Assembly: GCA_944472155.2 (NCBI GenBank)
Contig: OX235272.1
Location: 9,408,354-9,472,353 of the forward strand
DNA length: 64,000 bases
Direction of reading: 5' to 3'
DNA from: Trichobilharzia szidati
Lineage: Eukaryota > Platyhelminthes > Trematoda > Strigeidida > Schistosomatidae
The position numbers and the translations under genes are program-made. Shown piece by piece: positions 42,696 to 54,220 of the stretch (within the stretch, counting starts at the first letter, position 1; every line of letters begins with the position of its first letter). The notes beneath the pieces are model-generated. The model saw only the letters and a list, made by a program, of their open reading frames with translations. It did no database searches and was not told the origin of the DNA.

Positions 42696-43160
42696 GTCTG
42701 TTCATGTCGCAAGGAAATTTTTTCAGTAGAGATTGGTTTCCATATTTCCTTACCACAGTATCCAAGTTTTCACATATATATGAGGAGATTGCTTTCCCAC
42801 GATCAAGCAACAACGAGTCAGTTTTTAGTCGCATCAACCATTGTGAAGTATCTTGTTCCATGTCATGAAAGAGTTCTCATTCTTGGAATCCTGATACTTC
42901 TAAAACCAGGCAATCTTCTTTATTTTTTTTACTTGGCCCAAGCGAATAGTTTGTGACTGTTTAGACTGGAGTGGCATATTCTCAACTTTTATAAAGCGAC
43001 CTAGACTCAACAAACATAGATCGTTTAGAAAGATATCCTACTGGAGAGGGTCACAAGTGCCTTAGTCGCATAAATCAATGGACCTTCATAACCGAATTGA
43101 ATAAATTTCCCTTCTCACGTTCAAATGAATAATAAAGAAGAATCGTAATGATAGTAAAAT
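42696..43160. other. Spacer, no recognised feature
   Basis: The 102-codon plus open frame that ends at 42956 begins inside the SINE, and I recognise nothing in it. Confidence 0.4.
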
Positions 43161-43169
43161 AATACCTAA

Positions 43170-43589
43170 GCTGTCTTCGCTTAATACTTCGCTCAAGATC
43201 AGATGGCCAGCCAGAAAAGATCAGCAACAGGGAGGGATCTCCGGCAATGAACGAATCAATCCAGCAGGATCCAATTGTGCAACAAATATACAGGAAGAAA
43301 TGCAGGTGGATTGGCTAGTCATACACTGAGGAAACAAACTATCATCAAGTGCCACCCATCACACGCCAGGCCATCGCTCGAGTAGAACCCGACTGAATGG
43401 GAAGCGACCAGTTGGTCGTCAGTGCAAGAGTGACATGGAGGAGGAGGCGATGCGAAAAGGAGATGAAAGTATGTGGTCAGATGTGGAACCAGGTTATGAA
43501 ATCACTGGTGGAGAACTGAACTCAATGGAGAAGTGCGGCTGAAGCCTTATGTTCCTCTAGGAACTAAAGGAAACAACAGTAATAATAAT
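43170..43589 (+). mobile_element. RTE-A LINE 3' fragment with TSD
   Basis: SCLRLILRSRWPARKDQQQ-like start, the Trp-rich QQIYRKKCRWIG block (43277-43315), and the A-type 3' end with (AAT)n. AATACCTAA flanks it (43161-43169 and 43590-43598). Confidence 0.85.
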
Positions 43590-43598
43590 AATACCTAA

Positions 43599-44317
43599 CT
43601 TGACCACAGTCAATCTGCATTTTATGAAAGTCACTTAATTGCAAAGAAAAGTCACCTTTAATCTGTATCGCTTACAAATTATTATTATTCTAAAATCTGT
43701 TTATATTTCAAACCTTTTTCGTAATTAAATCAAACTTAGTGTATACAAAGTGACCCGTTTTATATTTTGTCTGATGCGGTGCAATTTAATGCAAGTAACA
43801 TCCTTATCTATTATCTATCTCTCTGTTATGTATACTTCATGATTTATTCTCTACAAGAATTGTTATTATCATTATCATTATTATTATTTATCTAACCTAT
43901 TGACCTTTTTAGATGTTTACTTGCGAAACTGACTACTTATATTGTTGTTATTATCATTATTAGTAGTAGTATCAGTATGTATTTGTGTATATCAGTGATA
44001 AACATCCATTAAACCCACCCATACACACATTATTCCAAATAATTTTCTAGTCTTGCGTATGTCCCTCTCTCTCTCTTCGTCTTTGAGTGCGTGTGAGTGG
44101 GCGTGTGTGCGTGTGTCTGCCAGTCAACCGGTCAGTCAGTCAGCCATCTAGCTATCTACTCTGATATTTACGACTGTTCGATTTCAACTTTTGGCGCCAC
44201 ACGTATAAACATTTACAATATTCACACAGATACAACAACATTGCATTGAAATTTATTTATGAATTAGTGGTCTATATTACTAGCAAGTAGTATAAGTAGT
44301 ATTAGTGGCAGTAGTAG
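43599..44317. other. Spacer with trinucleotide runs
   Basis: ATT/AGT repeats occur at 43862-43890, 43945-43975 and 44280-44322, and GT-rich sequence at 44087-44120. Nothing else was identified. Confidence 0.45.
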
Positions 44318-45102
44318 TAGTGAACATAGGGAAGACGGAGGTGATGAAGATAACCAACCAACGGCAACAGCAACAGCATCCAGCACCAATCACCATCAAC
44401 AGGAGAGATTTAACAGAGGTTACTTCCTCCTTCACTCATCTCGCTAGGAAGCATCGTTTCAACTGCGGGCCAGCGGAACGGATGAAGATGTCAAAGCCAG
44501 ACAGAATCGGAAAGGCAGGATACGCCTGCATCAACCAACCTGAAACGAATTTGGAAATCTTCTGCACTGACTCAGCATCAAGAACAAGATTCGCATTTTC
44601 AACACCAATGTCAAGTTGGTCCTTCTATACAGGTCAGAAACTTGCAGTGCGTGTCATAGAAAGGATTTCCAACAGGTTACTGTAGACTTTAATCAACAGT
44701 TGCCCATTTCACTAGCTGGCTCCATACTGAAGATAAAATGGCCGGTCGGCCAGAAGGAATTAGTAACAAGCAACTATGGGAACAAACCAACAGGCGAGAG
44801 CCGATCGCTCAACAAATATGTAGGAGAAAATGGAGATGGATTGATCGGGCATACAATGAGGAGACCGTAGAATGACATCGCTCCAAGCTGTCGCTCGAAT
44901 GGAATCCCAATGGGAAGCGACCAGTGGGTCGTTAGTGCGAGTGGGATATGAAGGAGATCGTGTGGCGAGTAGAAGGAGATGAGAAATTGTGGGCAACCGT
45001 GGTCCAAGCTGAAGGGGACTGTAGAAGATAGAACAAAGCGGAGTGGTGCTGTTGAAGCCAGCCCTATGTTCCACTCACAACTCAAGGGATTAATAATAAT
45101 AG
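44318..45102 (+). mobile_element. RTE-B LINE fragment, 5'-truncated
   Basis: NIGKTEVMKITNQ with Gln linker (44320-44376), PITINRRDLTEVTSSFTHL (44382-44440), GKAGYACINQPETNLEIF (44508-44562), LYRSETCSACHRK (44623-44658) and QQICRRKWRWIGHTMRRP (44814-44870, two frames). The 3' motif and AATAATAATA end it at about 45102. One early part reads in a single frame for 126 codons, but with lesions. Confidence 0.85.
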
Positions 45103-45804
45103 CATCGGTAAATGATAATTGTAATAATTTAAATTAATTACTCATATTAGATAGTGAGACAGACACGCTGATGAAGTACACATACGGACGCACGCAGACA
45201 CATAAGAGGTCGATAAATAAATGATTCTGATAGATGGATAGATAGACAGACAGACACACATACACAGACAAATATATCGTAATACTAGTGTTTATTCAGT
45301 TGTATAAACACAAGATATATGAATATAAATTATTATTACTATTATTATTATAGCTATTTAAAGCGAAAGCAATCAAGACTACGGCTACTACACGCATTCA
45401 GACAACAGAGAATTATTTATTGAAAAGTTAATATGTATTATATACACAATGTCAGGCAATCAGATGGAAGATGAAGTCTAGAAAGGCGTTGTCTGGTTTC
45501 TATCCAATAACCATAGTTACAAAGAAGTGCTTATGAAAAGAAATTGAGGGAGAGAGAGAGAGACAGAGAAAGAGAGAATAATAATCATGATAAACAGCAT
45601 AATTTATGTGAATGGTAGGCAATTTTATAGTGCGATAGCTGTCTAACGTTTTTTTGGGGTTTACATTGTGTTAAATTGATGTGCATGTAATCTGAGTAAG
45701 AGAATGAAGTAAACCTCGTGAATTCATGACTAGGTGTTGACAACCACTCTATTGATGTTGGTTTGTAGGCTATATGATTGGTAACAGGTCTAACTATAAG
45801 TAGA
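45103..45804. other. Spacer with GACA/GATA and GA runs
   Basis: GATAGATAGACAGACAGACA lies at 45236-45256, (ATT)n at 45331-45352 and (GA)n at 45550-45575. No similarity was seen. Confidence 0.5.
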
Positions 45805-45955
45805 TATCAGTTAGAGAACCATTGAAAAACCAGGGAGTACTGGACAGTTATCTGTTTCGTCCTAGCGCTTGGGACTCGTCGGCGGTAGGCACACACTAGC
45901 AGGTTTTGAACACAGAACAAGGCATTCTCTTAGACCATTCAGCTACTGGGACCCT
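45805..45955 (-). mobile_element. Family A repeat with hammerhead one core base off
   Basis: Minus strand: tRNA-like part degraded (45900-45950). The hammerhead at 45837-45888 has core CCGACGA (conserved U4 changed to C), stem II GTCC/GGAC with loop CAAGCGCTA, GAAA, and GTC. Stem III is ACAG/CTGT closed by ATAA, so in this copy it is a normal 4-bp hairpin. Stem I is partly mismatched. Confidence 0.7.
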
Positions 45956-46165
45956 CTCATGCTCCTCTTTTAAATCAGTTATTTCCAAATAACTATTCAT
46001 CACTCAACTAATTAGTCGATTGAAACTTTCTTGATTGCGTAGGATTTTACACTGTTTGCCAACCATTTCCATGTCTAATACACTTTAATTTATATTTTTG
46101 CATAATTCACTCTTAACCCTGCTAATTAATAAAACTGCAGACAGCTATATTACTTCAAGTAGGTT

Positions 46166-46352
46166 GGTGGATGGTGAATAGAAGTGGAATCCAGGCGAAA
46201 CGCACATTTCGTCCCATTTGGTACTCTTCGTCAGCCGTTTGTGCCTACATACCCAGTGAGTTAGTCAGTGAGTGTGTAGTGGTGTTCCCAAAGAGATTCA
46301 GACCCACTATTTATGGTTCCAAACTCCACAGTGTTATCCACTATACCATTTG
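46166..46352 (-). mobile_element. Sm-alpha-type SINE with hammerhead remnant
   Basis: A box ATGGTATAGTGGATAAC (46333-46349), B box GGGTCTGAATCTC (46293-46305), hammerhead 46176-46245. The core CTGACGA (46228-46234) and GAAA (46207-46210) are intact, but stem II is altered (GAGTACC...GGGAC) and the cleavage site reads CGC instead of GTC. Confidence 0.8.
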
Positions 46353-46930
46353 GGACACGACACATCGACAGAGGCTGAACATTTCAGTCGAATCAATCAA
46401 CAGGGAAATCAAAAATAAGTTGAAAAAAATAGTCATTATTTCTTGGTCCTAGACAGATAACGTAAAAATACTATCTTTATTCTGAACGGTATTTATATGA
46501 TGTTCTGAACTTTTAGCGGAGTTTATTATATGATATTTTCACTTAGTTCAGGGTTTTCAAATATAAAATTAATTGACAATAGGCCGCGTGACACACTGCT
46601 ATGTGATCTGAAGCACATACCAATCAATCCATTTTTGATGATATGTCTTATTTTACTCCTTTGAGAAGTATACGGCGTTTTCTTGGATGCCAGTTACAAA
46701 AAGTTCACGAGCACACTTTGTGAACTACGGACACTACTCAGGAACGGTGATTTCATGTACTGCGAGAAGCTGCCATCGAGGAAATTGCTTTTCCGCATTT
46801 TCAGTAGAAAATTGCAAATCAGCAGATTGTAAACATTTTAAATACTCGCCAGAGTAAAAAACATTATTCAAGGTCACATTTTATTAGATTTAAACAAACA
46901 GAATAAGAGAAACTATATCCAATATATTGA
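46353..46930. other. Spacer, no recognised feature
   Basis: AT-rich. Nothing was identified. Confidence 0.4.
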
Positions 46931-46934
46931 TTGT

Positions 46935-47210
46935 GTTTTCGGTAGCCCAAGTTTTAGGCAGACAGCTAAGATGAATCAATAGTAGAAGGATTTCCAGCCA
47001 CAGGACAGGTCTAGGTTCGATTCCCGGATGACAAAACTAAAACGTCGTCTAGTATACTAATTGGCAGTACCTGACAAAAAGAGGAAAGTTTGGGTATGAA
47101 GCTAGAAATCTCACCCCATTTAGAAGATCATTTCAGTTCTACTGAAAATTCCATATTTGACGCCCTGTATTCCACTCGAAGTACACAGGAATGGAGAAAA
47201 GATGAAGCAT
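46935..47210 (+). mobile_element. Family G-like SINE, old copy
   Basis: CGGTAGCCCAAGTTTTAGGC, a B box AGGTTCGATTCCC (47012-47024), a body with AGTACCTGACAAAAAGAGG, and a 3' end CGCCCTGTATTCCACTCG (47160-47177), an RTE-like tail. Confidence 0.6.
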
Positions 47211-47561
47211 AATTTTGAAAATAAAAAAATGTTCAACACTCCTAAATTCATTAGGAAAAGAGATAAGACGAATCTCTTAACGAATTCAGAATTGCTTATC
47301 TTGAGTGGTAATTTTCACATTTGATTAAAATATTTTGCTAAATGGTTTTGACTACTTGCTAATTTAAAAGTAGCACGATTGGTTTTGTGAAAGAATGCGA
47401 ATAGTTTAGTATGAGAAGTAGGAGTGAAATTTATATCTTCCTACTAGTTTCAAAATATTGAAAATTTTTATGTTAGGGAATCTGTTGCAATCTGAGTTGC
47501 TATAGGCATGTTAATACTCCTTATCTCTTTTTTATAGCTTTTCGTTCTGACTGGAACATTA

Positions 47562-47955
47562 TTATTATTCCCTTGGGTTCTGAGTGAAACAAAGGGATGC
47601 CTCCAACAACACATCCCCACTTTGTCCTATTTTCTCCGGTTCTCTTCAGCTGGCTAGCTCCACCATTGCCCATAATCTCTCATCTCCCCACCACACACGA
47701 CCTTTTCCATGTCACCCTAGCACCGATGAACCACTCATCGCTCCCCACTGAGATTCCACTCCAGTGATGGCCTGCATTGATCGCGCGATATCATTCGACG
47801 GCCTCACCATTTTATCCTGCATATTTGTTGAGCGATCGGCTCCTGCTTGTTGGTTTGTTCCCAGCTAGCCAGCCAGAGATTTTAGGTGCTAATTATTTCT
47901 GGCCGGCTGGCTGACTGGTCATTTGATCTTCAGTATGGAGCGAAGGCATTGGGCT
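47562..47955 (-). mobile_element. RTE-B LINE 3' fragment
   Basis: (AAT)n and the B-type 3' end (CCCTTGGGTTCTGAGTG, 47571-47587), then the C-terminus to the ILKIK-like block near 47930-47945, where it stops next to a tRNA-like SINE. Confidence 0.8.
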
Positions 47956-48165
47956 TGCAATTTCAAGCTACGACGTTTTAGCAGAGATAGTGTTAGTTTT
48001 TTTACGAGGACAGGATGATAGCTTCACATGCAATCCTCTTTTTCCTCGGCCGCTGTTGGCCGGTAGGCTTCTAGTCGATGTTTAATAGCAGATCAGCCAG
48101 GAATCGAACCCGAAACACGTGTGTGGCTGGACAGCATCCTACCACTGAGCCACAAGTGCATCCGA
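47956..48165 (-). mobile_element. tRNA-derived SINE, unassigned
   Basis: On the minus strand: A box GTGGCTCAGTGGTAGGATG (48136-48154) and B box GGGTTCGATTCC (48108-48119), a good tRNA-like pair. The body (CGAGGAAAAAGAGGATTGC) differs from family G. Confidence 0.65.
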
Positions 48166-48239
48166 CAGCAGAGAGTGATTATCGCTTCACTTTAAACAAT
48201 CAGGAAAACTGTCAGTAATCATTGAAATCAATGAAGAGG

Positions 48240-48722
48240 AGAGTGATACCTGCCTACTGTCACTCATGAAGTTTATAATTTTGGTGGACTGGATTATGTA
48301 TCAGACTGTAAGTAGGGTTTACGAAGACAAGAATACATTGGACTGATAAGAATACTCTAGAAGATCTGAAATTCACAGACGAGTTATGCCTAGCGTCACA
48401 TAAATTCGAGGATCTGTGGGGGGAAATCAACAAGCTGGTGAAAGAAGCAGATAGCAGAGACAGGACTTGAAGTGAACATAGAGAAAAAGGAGGTGATGAA
48501 GATAATCAAACAACCAACCAACAGCAACGACAACCGGCACCAATCACCATCAACGGGAGAGATTTAACAGAGGTTGCCTCCTTCACTTATCTAGGCAGCA
48601 TTGTCTCAACTGAAGACGAACAGCATGCATCAGAATGGAAAGATGGAGATTCATCAGTCTGAAATCCCTTTGGAAATCTTCTGCGCCAACTCAGCAGCAG
48701 CATAAAGAACAAGATTCAGCGA
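48240..48722 (+). mobile_element. RTE-B LINE fragment, lacks the 3' end
   Basis: GCLLSLMKFIILVDWIMY-like start (48255-48300), the catalytic region EDLKFTDELCLASHK (48360-48405) with Asp-Glu for Asp-Asp, KKEVMKI with linker (48483-48530), INGRDLTEVASFTYLGS (48552-48602). It stops at KNKI (48705-48722). Confidence 0.8.
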
Positions 48723-49058
48723 AATTGAACTGAGTAATTCCAACGTTCCCTGTGTTTGGCAAACTGGTCCGAACTTCTTCAGGGAAATTAATCAAAATTC
48801 AATTAACAGAAGTTTACATATAAAAGGGACATCTCTTGTTTTAAGAAAAAATTTGTCCAATCATATGAGTCATGAAATAGGCATCAAAATGCATGATAAA
48901 CAAACGAAATTGCATGAAATGTGATAAAAATTTGACCTAAGACTTCTTAAAAACATTAGTCTACTTTTGATAATCACTTTAAACCGAGTGTACTTTTCAT
49001 CAGAATTTTAGTGATTATGTTCGACTAAGAGTTCCTGGACGTCGATAACTGAATACGA
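48723..49058. other. Spacer, no recognised feature
   Basis: AT-rich with (TA)n at 49061-49075 at its edge. Confidence 0.4.
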
Positions 49059-49079
49059 CATATATATATATATATACAA

Positions 49080-49905
49080 ATGCTGCTGATTCTGTGGCTC
49101 GGTGAACGGATCATTTTCTATATAGAGGTACCCAACTGCAAAAATTATTAAGTTGTCCATTCCAAGTTGCCTTTCTGTAGATCGCTCTTTTTAGTGTTCC
49201 ATCTTGTTAATTGAACATCCAAAAAAGATATTTTTGTTTCGTCAGACTCCTTCTCTAATCTAAACTGGATTGCAGAGTGGCAGTTATTGAGAAAGTCCAG
49301 GATATCCTCTAAATTCCCTCCACATTATTACAGATAATGAAAGTATCGTCCACCGGCCTTTTGTAAAATCCAAGTCTGTCAAACATATTCTTTAGGTATA
49401 TCTTTTCTATTTTTAACATAGAAGAAATCTTCAAACAACGGGCCCATTGGTGAACTCATACACAGATACCATCTTATTGTCGATATATATTTCATTACTG
49501 AACGAGAAATGAACATTTAGAGTGCATCTCAGCACCAATGTTTAACGCCTTTGAATCTATATGTTCGCATATATTAGCATGTTGTTTCAGTTAATGGGAT
49601 GTTCGTGAATAGTGATACCACATCTCTAGTGAGAACATGATGTGATTAGAAACATTGACGTTTCCAATGGAGCCGACCAAGTTGTAAGAATCTCGGAGTG
49701 AGTGAGTGGCAGGAAACTTGCCTTCTGATTAGTTCTAGTAGGTCGTCTACTAACCATTGGGCAGTGCGATGATAAGATGAATTTATCAGGTCAAATAGGG
49801 TTGTCTTTGTTGTGTTCTTCCAGAGATCTATAGAGTCGGGGCATATTTGAGCCAGATAGCCTCAGTGATTCGAAATTTTCAGCGTCAGTGGGTGATTCAG
49901 TTTTT
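49080..49905 (-). mobile_element. PLE reverse transcriptase fragment
   Basis: Minus strand: MSSPMGPL-like sequence (49430-49460), then VDDTFIICNN (49330-49360) with both catalytic Asp kept, EDILDFLNNCHSAIQF (49260-49310), SDETKISFLDVQLTR (49205-49250), and WNGQ. Stops and shifts occur upstream. The PLE differs in sequence from the copy at 15438. Confidence 0.8.
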
Positions 49906-49994
49906 AGTTTTCGGAGGATATCCGTTAGGTTTGTTCCGCCATACACTTTTCATTGGCCGGTTTTGTGAATTTGGATTCGTTCGATAGGATGGCG

Positions 49995-50430
49995 GCTTAT
50001 AAGCCTGACAGCGACTAGCCCTATTCAGGAAGCTGGGCAGTTAACTGGGGTTCAAGTGTGAATCCGTGACCAGTGTAGGGTACAGCAGGTTGAAGGTGAG
50101 GACAGTTACTCATCGAAAAAGACATTTCCAAGTGGTATGTGAATTGACAGAAGTCAGGATTCATGGGCTGGTCACTGGATCTCGTCCGAGTGGGTGAGTG
50201 GCTGCTTAATGGTCTACGAGCTAGCTTACCTTGTAACCAAAAGGGTCTGCCTTCGAACCCTGGCAGTGGGTGAGTACTGACGGAGAGCCAGTGTCAAACA
50301 CAAGGACGAAGGAAACAGAAGTCACTGCAGGTTTTCCAATGGTTCTCTAACCGATGTCAGCTCATGATGAAATCCTCCAACCAAGCAAACAAAATCCCCA
50401 CAAAACCAATAGCTGATAATAAACAGTACA
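49995..50430 (+). mobile_element. Family A repeat, nearly a full unit
   Basis: Upstream body (CTAGCCCTATTCAGGAAGC), AGTCAGGATTCATGGGCTGG (50152-50171), A box GGCTGCTTAATGGTCTACGAG (50202-50222), B box-like CCTTCGAACCC (50251-50261), a hammerhead remnant with insertions (50273-50330), then TGGTTCTCTAACCGATGTCAGC. Confidence 0.65.
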
Positions 50431-50846
50431 CCTGATGGAGATGAATTGGGTAAAGAATCTGAAGACCAAGAGTTTTTTGACTATATTTTTTAAAAAGAGC
50501 ACATTTGTAGTAAAATATTTCCCGATATTTCTACACACATATATACAGAAATTATGCAGTAATCAAAAATAGAGAACACTTTTCAAAAATAAATTTAAGA
50601 AACCTACAAAGATTGTTCTTTCAGTCTTGAAAGCGGTAATGATTCTAATAGATGCCTATGTTGACGTACATCGACATCTTCAACTAAGAAAACATTCTCT
50701 TCAGAAATCAAATCATCATTTTCACTGAACACTAATGATTCTGAATTGGAATGTGGACAACAGCAACGTCGGTATAGCAGATGAATACATACTCGTATTA
50801 ATTAGACGTTGTCAAAATAAAAATAATAATAATAGTAATAATAATA
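50431..50846. other. Spacer ending in an (AAT)n run
   Basis: AAT repeats lie at 50817-50862. Nothing else was identified. Confidence 0.45.
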
Positions 50847-50958
50847 ATGATAATAATAACACAAGCAATTATGACAGTTACATTGGCCATGAATTATGAA
50901 AAGTTCTTCATAGCTCTATTCATTGGGGAATCACTCCACCTCTACTACTTCTTCAATA
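50847..50958 (+). other. Possible host exon, hydrophobic
   Basis: An open frame reads TLAMNYEKFFIALFIGESL and then HLYYFFNN, a likely membrane segment, and is followed directly by GTAAGT (50960-50965), a consensus splice donor. AG-ending acceptor candidates lie at 50860-50880. I do not recognise the family and no neighbouring exon was found. It could be chance. Confidence 0.2.
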
Positions 50959-51124
50959 ATGTAAGTGAAGAACTTGGACACTGTGGTAGAATGTGTAATT
51001 CCACAGCAAACAAGTCTAGTTTATCTGACACACACAGCGATGATGCAGGATTAATCACTGGATAACAGACAAGGTTTCAAGCATAAATTATTGCCACTCT
51101 CATAATCACATCAATCAATTTGAC

Positions 51125-51215
51125 ATGAACCATTGGAGCCAATGATTCCCTAACCGATGTCAGTTTATCATGAAATTCTGGAACCAATCAAATACCTGCA
51201 AAGTAACACCTGAAT
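51125..51215 (+). mobile_element. Family A repeat, downstream end only
   Basis: AATGATTCCCTAACCGATGTCAG (51140-51162) and ACCAATCAAATACCTGCAAAG (51182-51202) are the unit's 3' end, cut off from the tRNA-like and ribozyme parts. Confidence 0.6.
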
Positions 51216-51230
51216 AATAATAACAGTGTT

Positions 51231-51605
51231 TGTTGTTTTCAACCTCAGTAATAACGATGATTATAATGATAACAAAAATAATGATGATAATAATAAAGCT
51301 TATGCATGTGGCGATCAGAATAACGAAGGTAGTAAAACGCGTGCATATGTAGACAATTCCATAAATAAATAAATAAATAATCAGGTCAAATCTTGAAAGT
51401 CACGTAATACTAAAGGTAGGTGAAGTGGACAGATAATAATCAGAGTTTGAATAAATATCATAAAACAAACTACGAAGGAAATGTAAAATAAGAAAGGGTG
51501 GCAGCTTTTTTTCTAATTAGAATTTACGCTAGACCAAGGGAGAGACAAAGGTTGAAAAACTTCTTCACCCCGAGTCCTGGACATGTCTAATTCCACCTAA
51601 CATAG
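51231..51605 (-). repeat. Inverted PLE tail at the 5' side of a PLE
   Basis: Minus strand: PLSLPW end (51540-51556) then a 3' UTR that matches 52845-53042 and 53945-54080, and most closely 55604-55720 (TGTCTACATATGCACGCGTTTTACTAC). It faces away from the plus-strand PLE that starts near 51640. Confidence 0.75.
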
Positions 51606-51639
51606 AGTGGCAAAGTGGCTAGGTGAAATTCTCCAACTA

Positions 51640-52880
51640 CTACATAAGAAATTGGTAATCATAATGTTAAAAACTTCTTGGAATTCATTTCTAAAGTACA
51701 TGATGTCTATGTAGGTGAGAATCAAATGGTATCCTCAGATGTCACATCACCGTCCACCAATGCACCACACTATGGAATTCATATGCCAACAAATACTAGA
51801 AAAATAGTTCAATATCTGAATCCCAATTATTAGTCTCAACTCAAAGAGCCACTTCTTCTATGCACTATGAATGTACACTTCACATTCAACAACCTTTATT
51901 ACAGACAAATCGACGATATTGTCATGAGCTCTCCAATGGGTCCAATTGTCACGTATTCCTTACCTGTTAAGCTTCAAAATGGTCCATTGAACCAATGGAT
52001 TTTTATTTTCAGTATGTTGATGATACGTTTATTATTCTTGATAAGAAAGCCGACAAGAGCGAAATGAGGCACACCCATCACCCATGTTCACTTGTAAAGA
52101 GGAACATGATGGTAAATTAGACTTCCTTGATGTCCATTTGAGCAGAAGAGAGAAGATGATTCACTCAAGAGAGATGTCTGTAAATAAAACGTACATCTAT
52201 AGAAGAATATGGACATTTCTTTAGTTTTGTATCAAGAAGGATCTGCATAGATGACTCCCTGGAAAATGAATTAGAATACATCCAAAATACACTGGTCCAA
52301 ATGGGTTATCCTGGTACATTTATAAGGAGACACATGAATAACCGACAACGGTTAAACAGAAACAATTGTTCCTGAGACTGCAATGCGATGAGGACGTGGC
52401 TAGTCAAATCCTCCGCCTATGGTGATCTAGAACCTTAAGACGAATTCACACTAACGCCACCCTTTGTTTGTCATTTTCCAGCTGCCGACCGATTATGATT
52501 ACTCAAGGGAAAGATGGAATTCTTAGCTGTATTGCTTCTGTGTGTATTTATAAGTTTACCTGCTCCTATTGGGCGAACAACTAGATAGTTCAACAAACTC
52601 ACCATTACTGAGCATCTTACTTCATGGTTTGGAAAAGGCTAAATAAAATCTATAAGAAGTTATGTTTTGTCTCATTTGATTGATGGTTGCGGTCACCAGA
52701 TGAACATAAGAAGTTTCTTCAAGGTTATCTGCAGCATTCCATCTAGCGTTTCGAAAACAACCGGCCTTTTACGCACAGCTGAAGCTACGCGAACTAATTC
52801 GAGAGAACAATCCTAGTCTTTGCGCACAAAAGAAGTTTGTTCTACCTTTGTCTCTCGCTTAGCCTAGGTAAATCCTAAAT
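51640..52880 (+). mobile_element. PLE, RT to endonuclease, degenerate
   Basis: YRQIDDIVMSSPMGPIV (51899-51948), then YVDDTFIILDKKADKSE (52014-52064) with the catalytic YVDD intact, LDFLDVHLSRRE (52118-52153), YIYRRI, and the endonuclease beginning YKFTC.YW (52553-52575), where the CxC and YIG residues are lost. TTGLLRTAEA and NPSLCAQKKFVLPLSLA (52758-52860, shifted) end it. Many shifts and stops. Confidence 0.8.
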
Positions 52881-53042
52881 AAAACCTCCAACCCTTTTTT
52901 ATTCTTCATTTCTTTCGTACTGTTATGAAATTTATTCAAACTCTGATTATCTATCCACTTCATCTTAAGTGTATTGTGTAACTTCTAAGGCTCGACCTAA
53001 TTTATTTATTGATTAATTTAATCGTCTACATATACACACACA
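52881..53042 (+). mobile_element. PLE 3' UTR, first part
   Basis: It continues the PLE and is cut at ATATACACACACA by an RTE-B. The second part is 53945-54110. Confidence 0.7.
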
Positions 53043-53931
53043 CGTGAAGAACCTAGAAGACCTGGATTTCGCGCGTGGATGATTTATGTTTGGTGTCACA
53101 CAAAGTCGAAGACTTTCAAGCGAAAACCGACAAACTGGTCAAAGAAGCAGCCAGAGAAGACAGGACTCCAGGTGAACATAGACAAGACGGAGGTTATGAA
53201 AATAACCAACCAACAACAACAACAACAGCAGCAACATCCACCGCCAATCACCATCAACGGGAGAGATTTGAAAGAGGTTACTTCATTCACTTATCTAGCG
53301 AGGGAGCATTCATTGTCTCAACTACAGGCAGGTGGAACGGACGAGGATGTCAAATCGAGCGAGAATCGGGAAGGCGAGAAACACATTCATCAACCTGAAA
53401 CCAATCTGGAAATCTTCGTCACTCAACCCAGCATCAACAACAAAATTCGGATTTTCAATACAAACGTTAAGTCAGTCAGTTCTTCTATACGGATGGATCA
53501 GAAACTTGGCGGGTCACCAAGAATACTTTCAACAGGTTGCAGACATTTATCAACAACTGTCTTCGTTCTATACTCAAGATCAGATGTCCGGAAAGAATCA
53601 CAAACAAGAAGCTATGGGAACAAACAAAACAGGAACCAATCGCTCAACAAATATGCAGGAGAAAGTGGAGATGGATTGGATACTCACTGGCCGAGGAGGC
53701 CGTTTGGTGACATCGCGCGTCAGGCCAATGCTCAAGTGGAACCCGAAAGGGAAGCGGCGAGTGGGACGTCAGTGCAAGGGTGACATGGAGGAGATCGTGT
53801 GAAGAAGAGTTGAAACAATGTGGACTAACATGGATGCAAGTGAAATGTTCAGCAGAAGACAGAAGCAAGTGGAGGCGTGCAGTTGAAGCCCTATGTTCCA
53901 CTAGGAACCCAAGGGAACAATAATAATAATG
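53043..53931 (+). mobile_element. RTE-B LINE inserted in a PLE 3' UTR, recent
   Basis: It starts NLEDLDFA at the catalytic box, which carries four extra bases (TTCGCGCGTGGATGAT). It continues through HKVEDFQAKTDKL, IDKTEVMKITNQ with a long Gln run, PITINGRDLKEVTSFTYL, IWKSSSLNPAS and the Trp-rich QQICRRKWRWIG-like block (53650-53690) to the B-type 3' end and (AAT)n. A 13-bp repeat ATATACACACACA flanks it (53030-53042, 53932-53944), partly simple sequence. It is close to identical with 57873-58742 and shares its lesions. Confidence 0.85.
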
Positions 53932-53944
53932 ATATACACACACA

Positions 53945-54110
53945 TAGTACTACCTTGGTTGTTCTTATCACCACGTGCATAAATTCTTTGTACTTTTGTT
54001 AATATAAGATTAATCTTATGATCATTATTATTTTTGCAGTCATTATAATCATCATTATTACTAAAGTTTAAAACATTTAACATATTGTTATTATTATTTG
54101 ATCCACAAAC
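53945..54110 (+). mobile_element. PLE 3' UTR, second part
   Basis: CACCACGTGCATAAATTC...CATTATAATCATCATTATTAC matches 55630-55710. Confidence 0.65.
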
Positions 54111-54220
54111 TCACTGTCATCTGAGAGAGAGAGAGCTTTGTACATCAGAGTAAAACTTCAAACAGTTCTTCCCAATTAATAAATTTGCATAAAGCAAGAA
54201 CGACAATTGTGTGCCAGGAT

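Noticed and set aside
46176..46245. Active hammerhead in the Sm-alpha copy
   Set aside because: Both core boxes are intact, but the cleavage site is CGC instead of GTC and stem II is poor.
50847..50958. Copper transporter-like exon
   Set aside because: Considered because of the Met-rich start of the helix, but the MxxxM and GxxxG patterns of that family are absent. Kept only as an unassigned possible exon.
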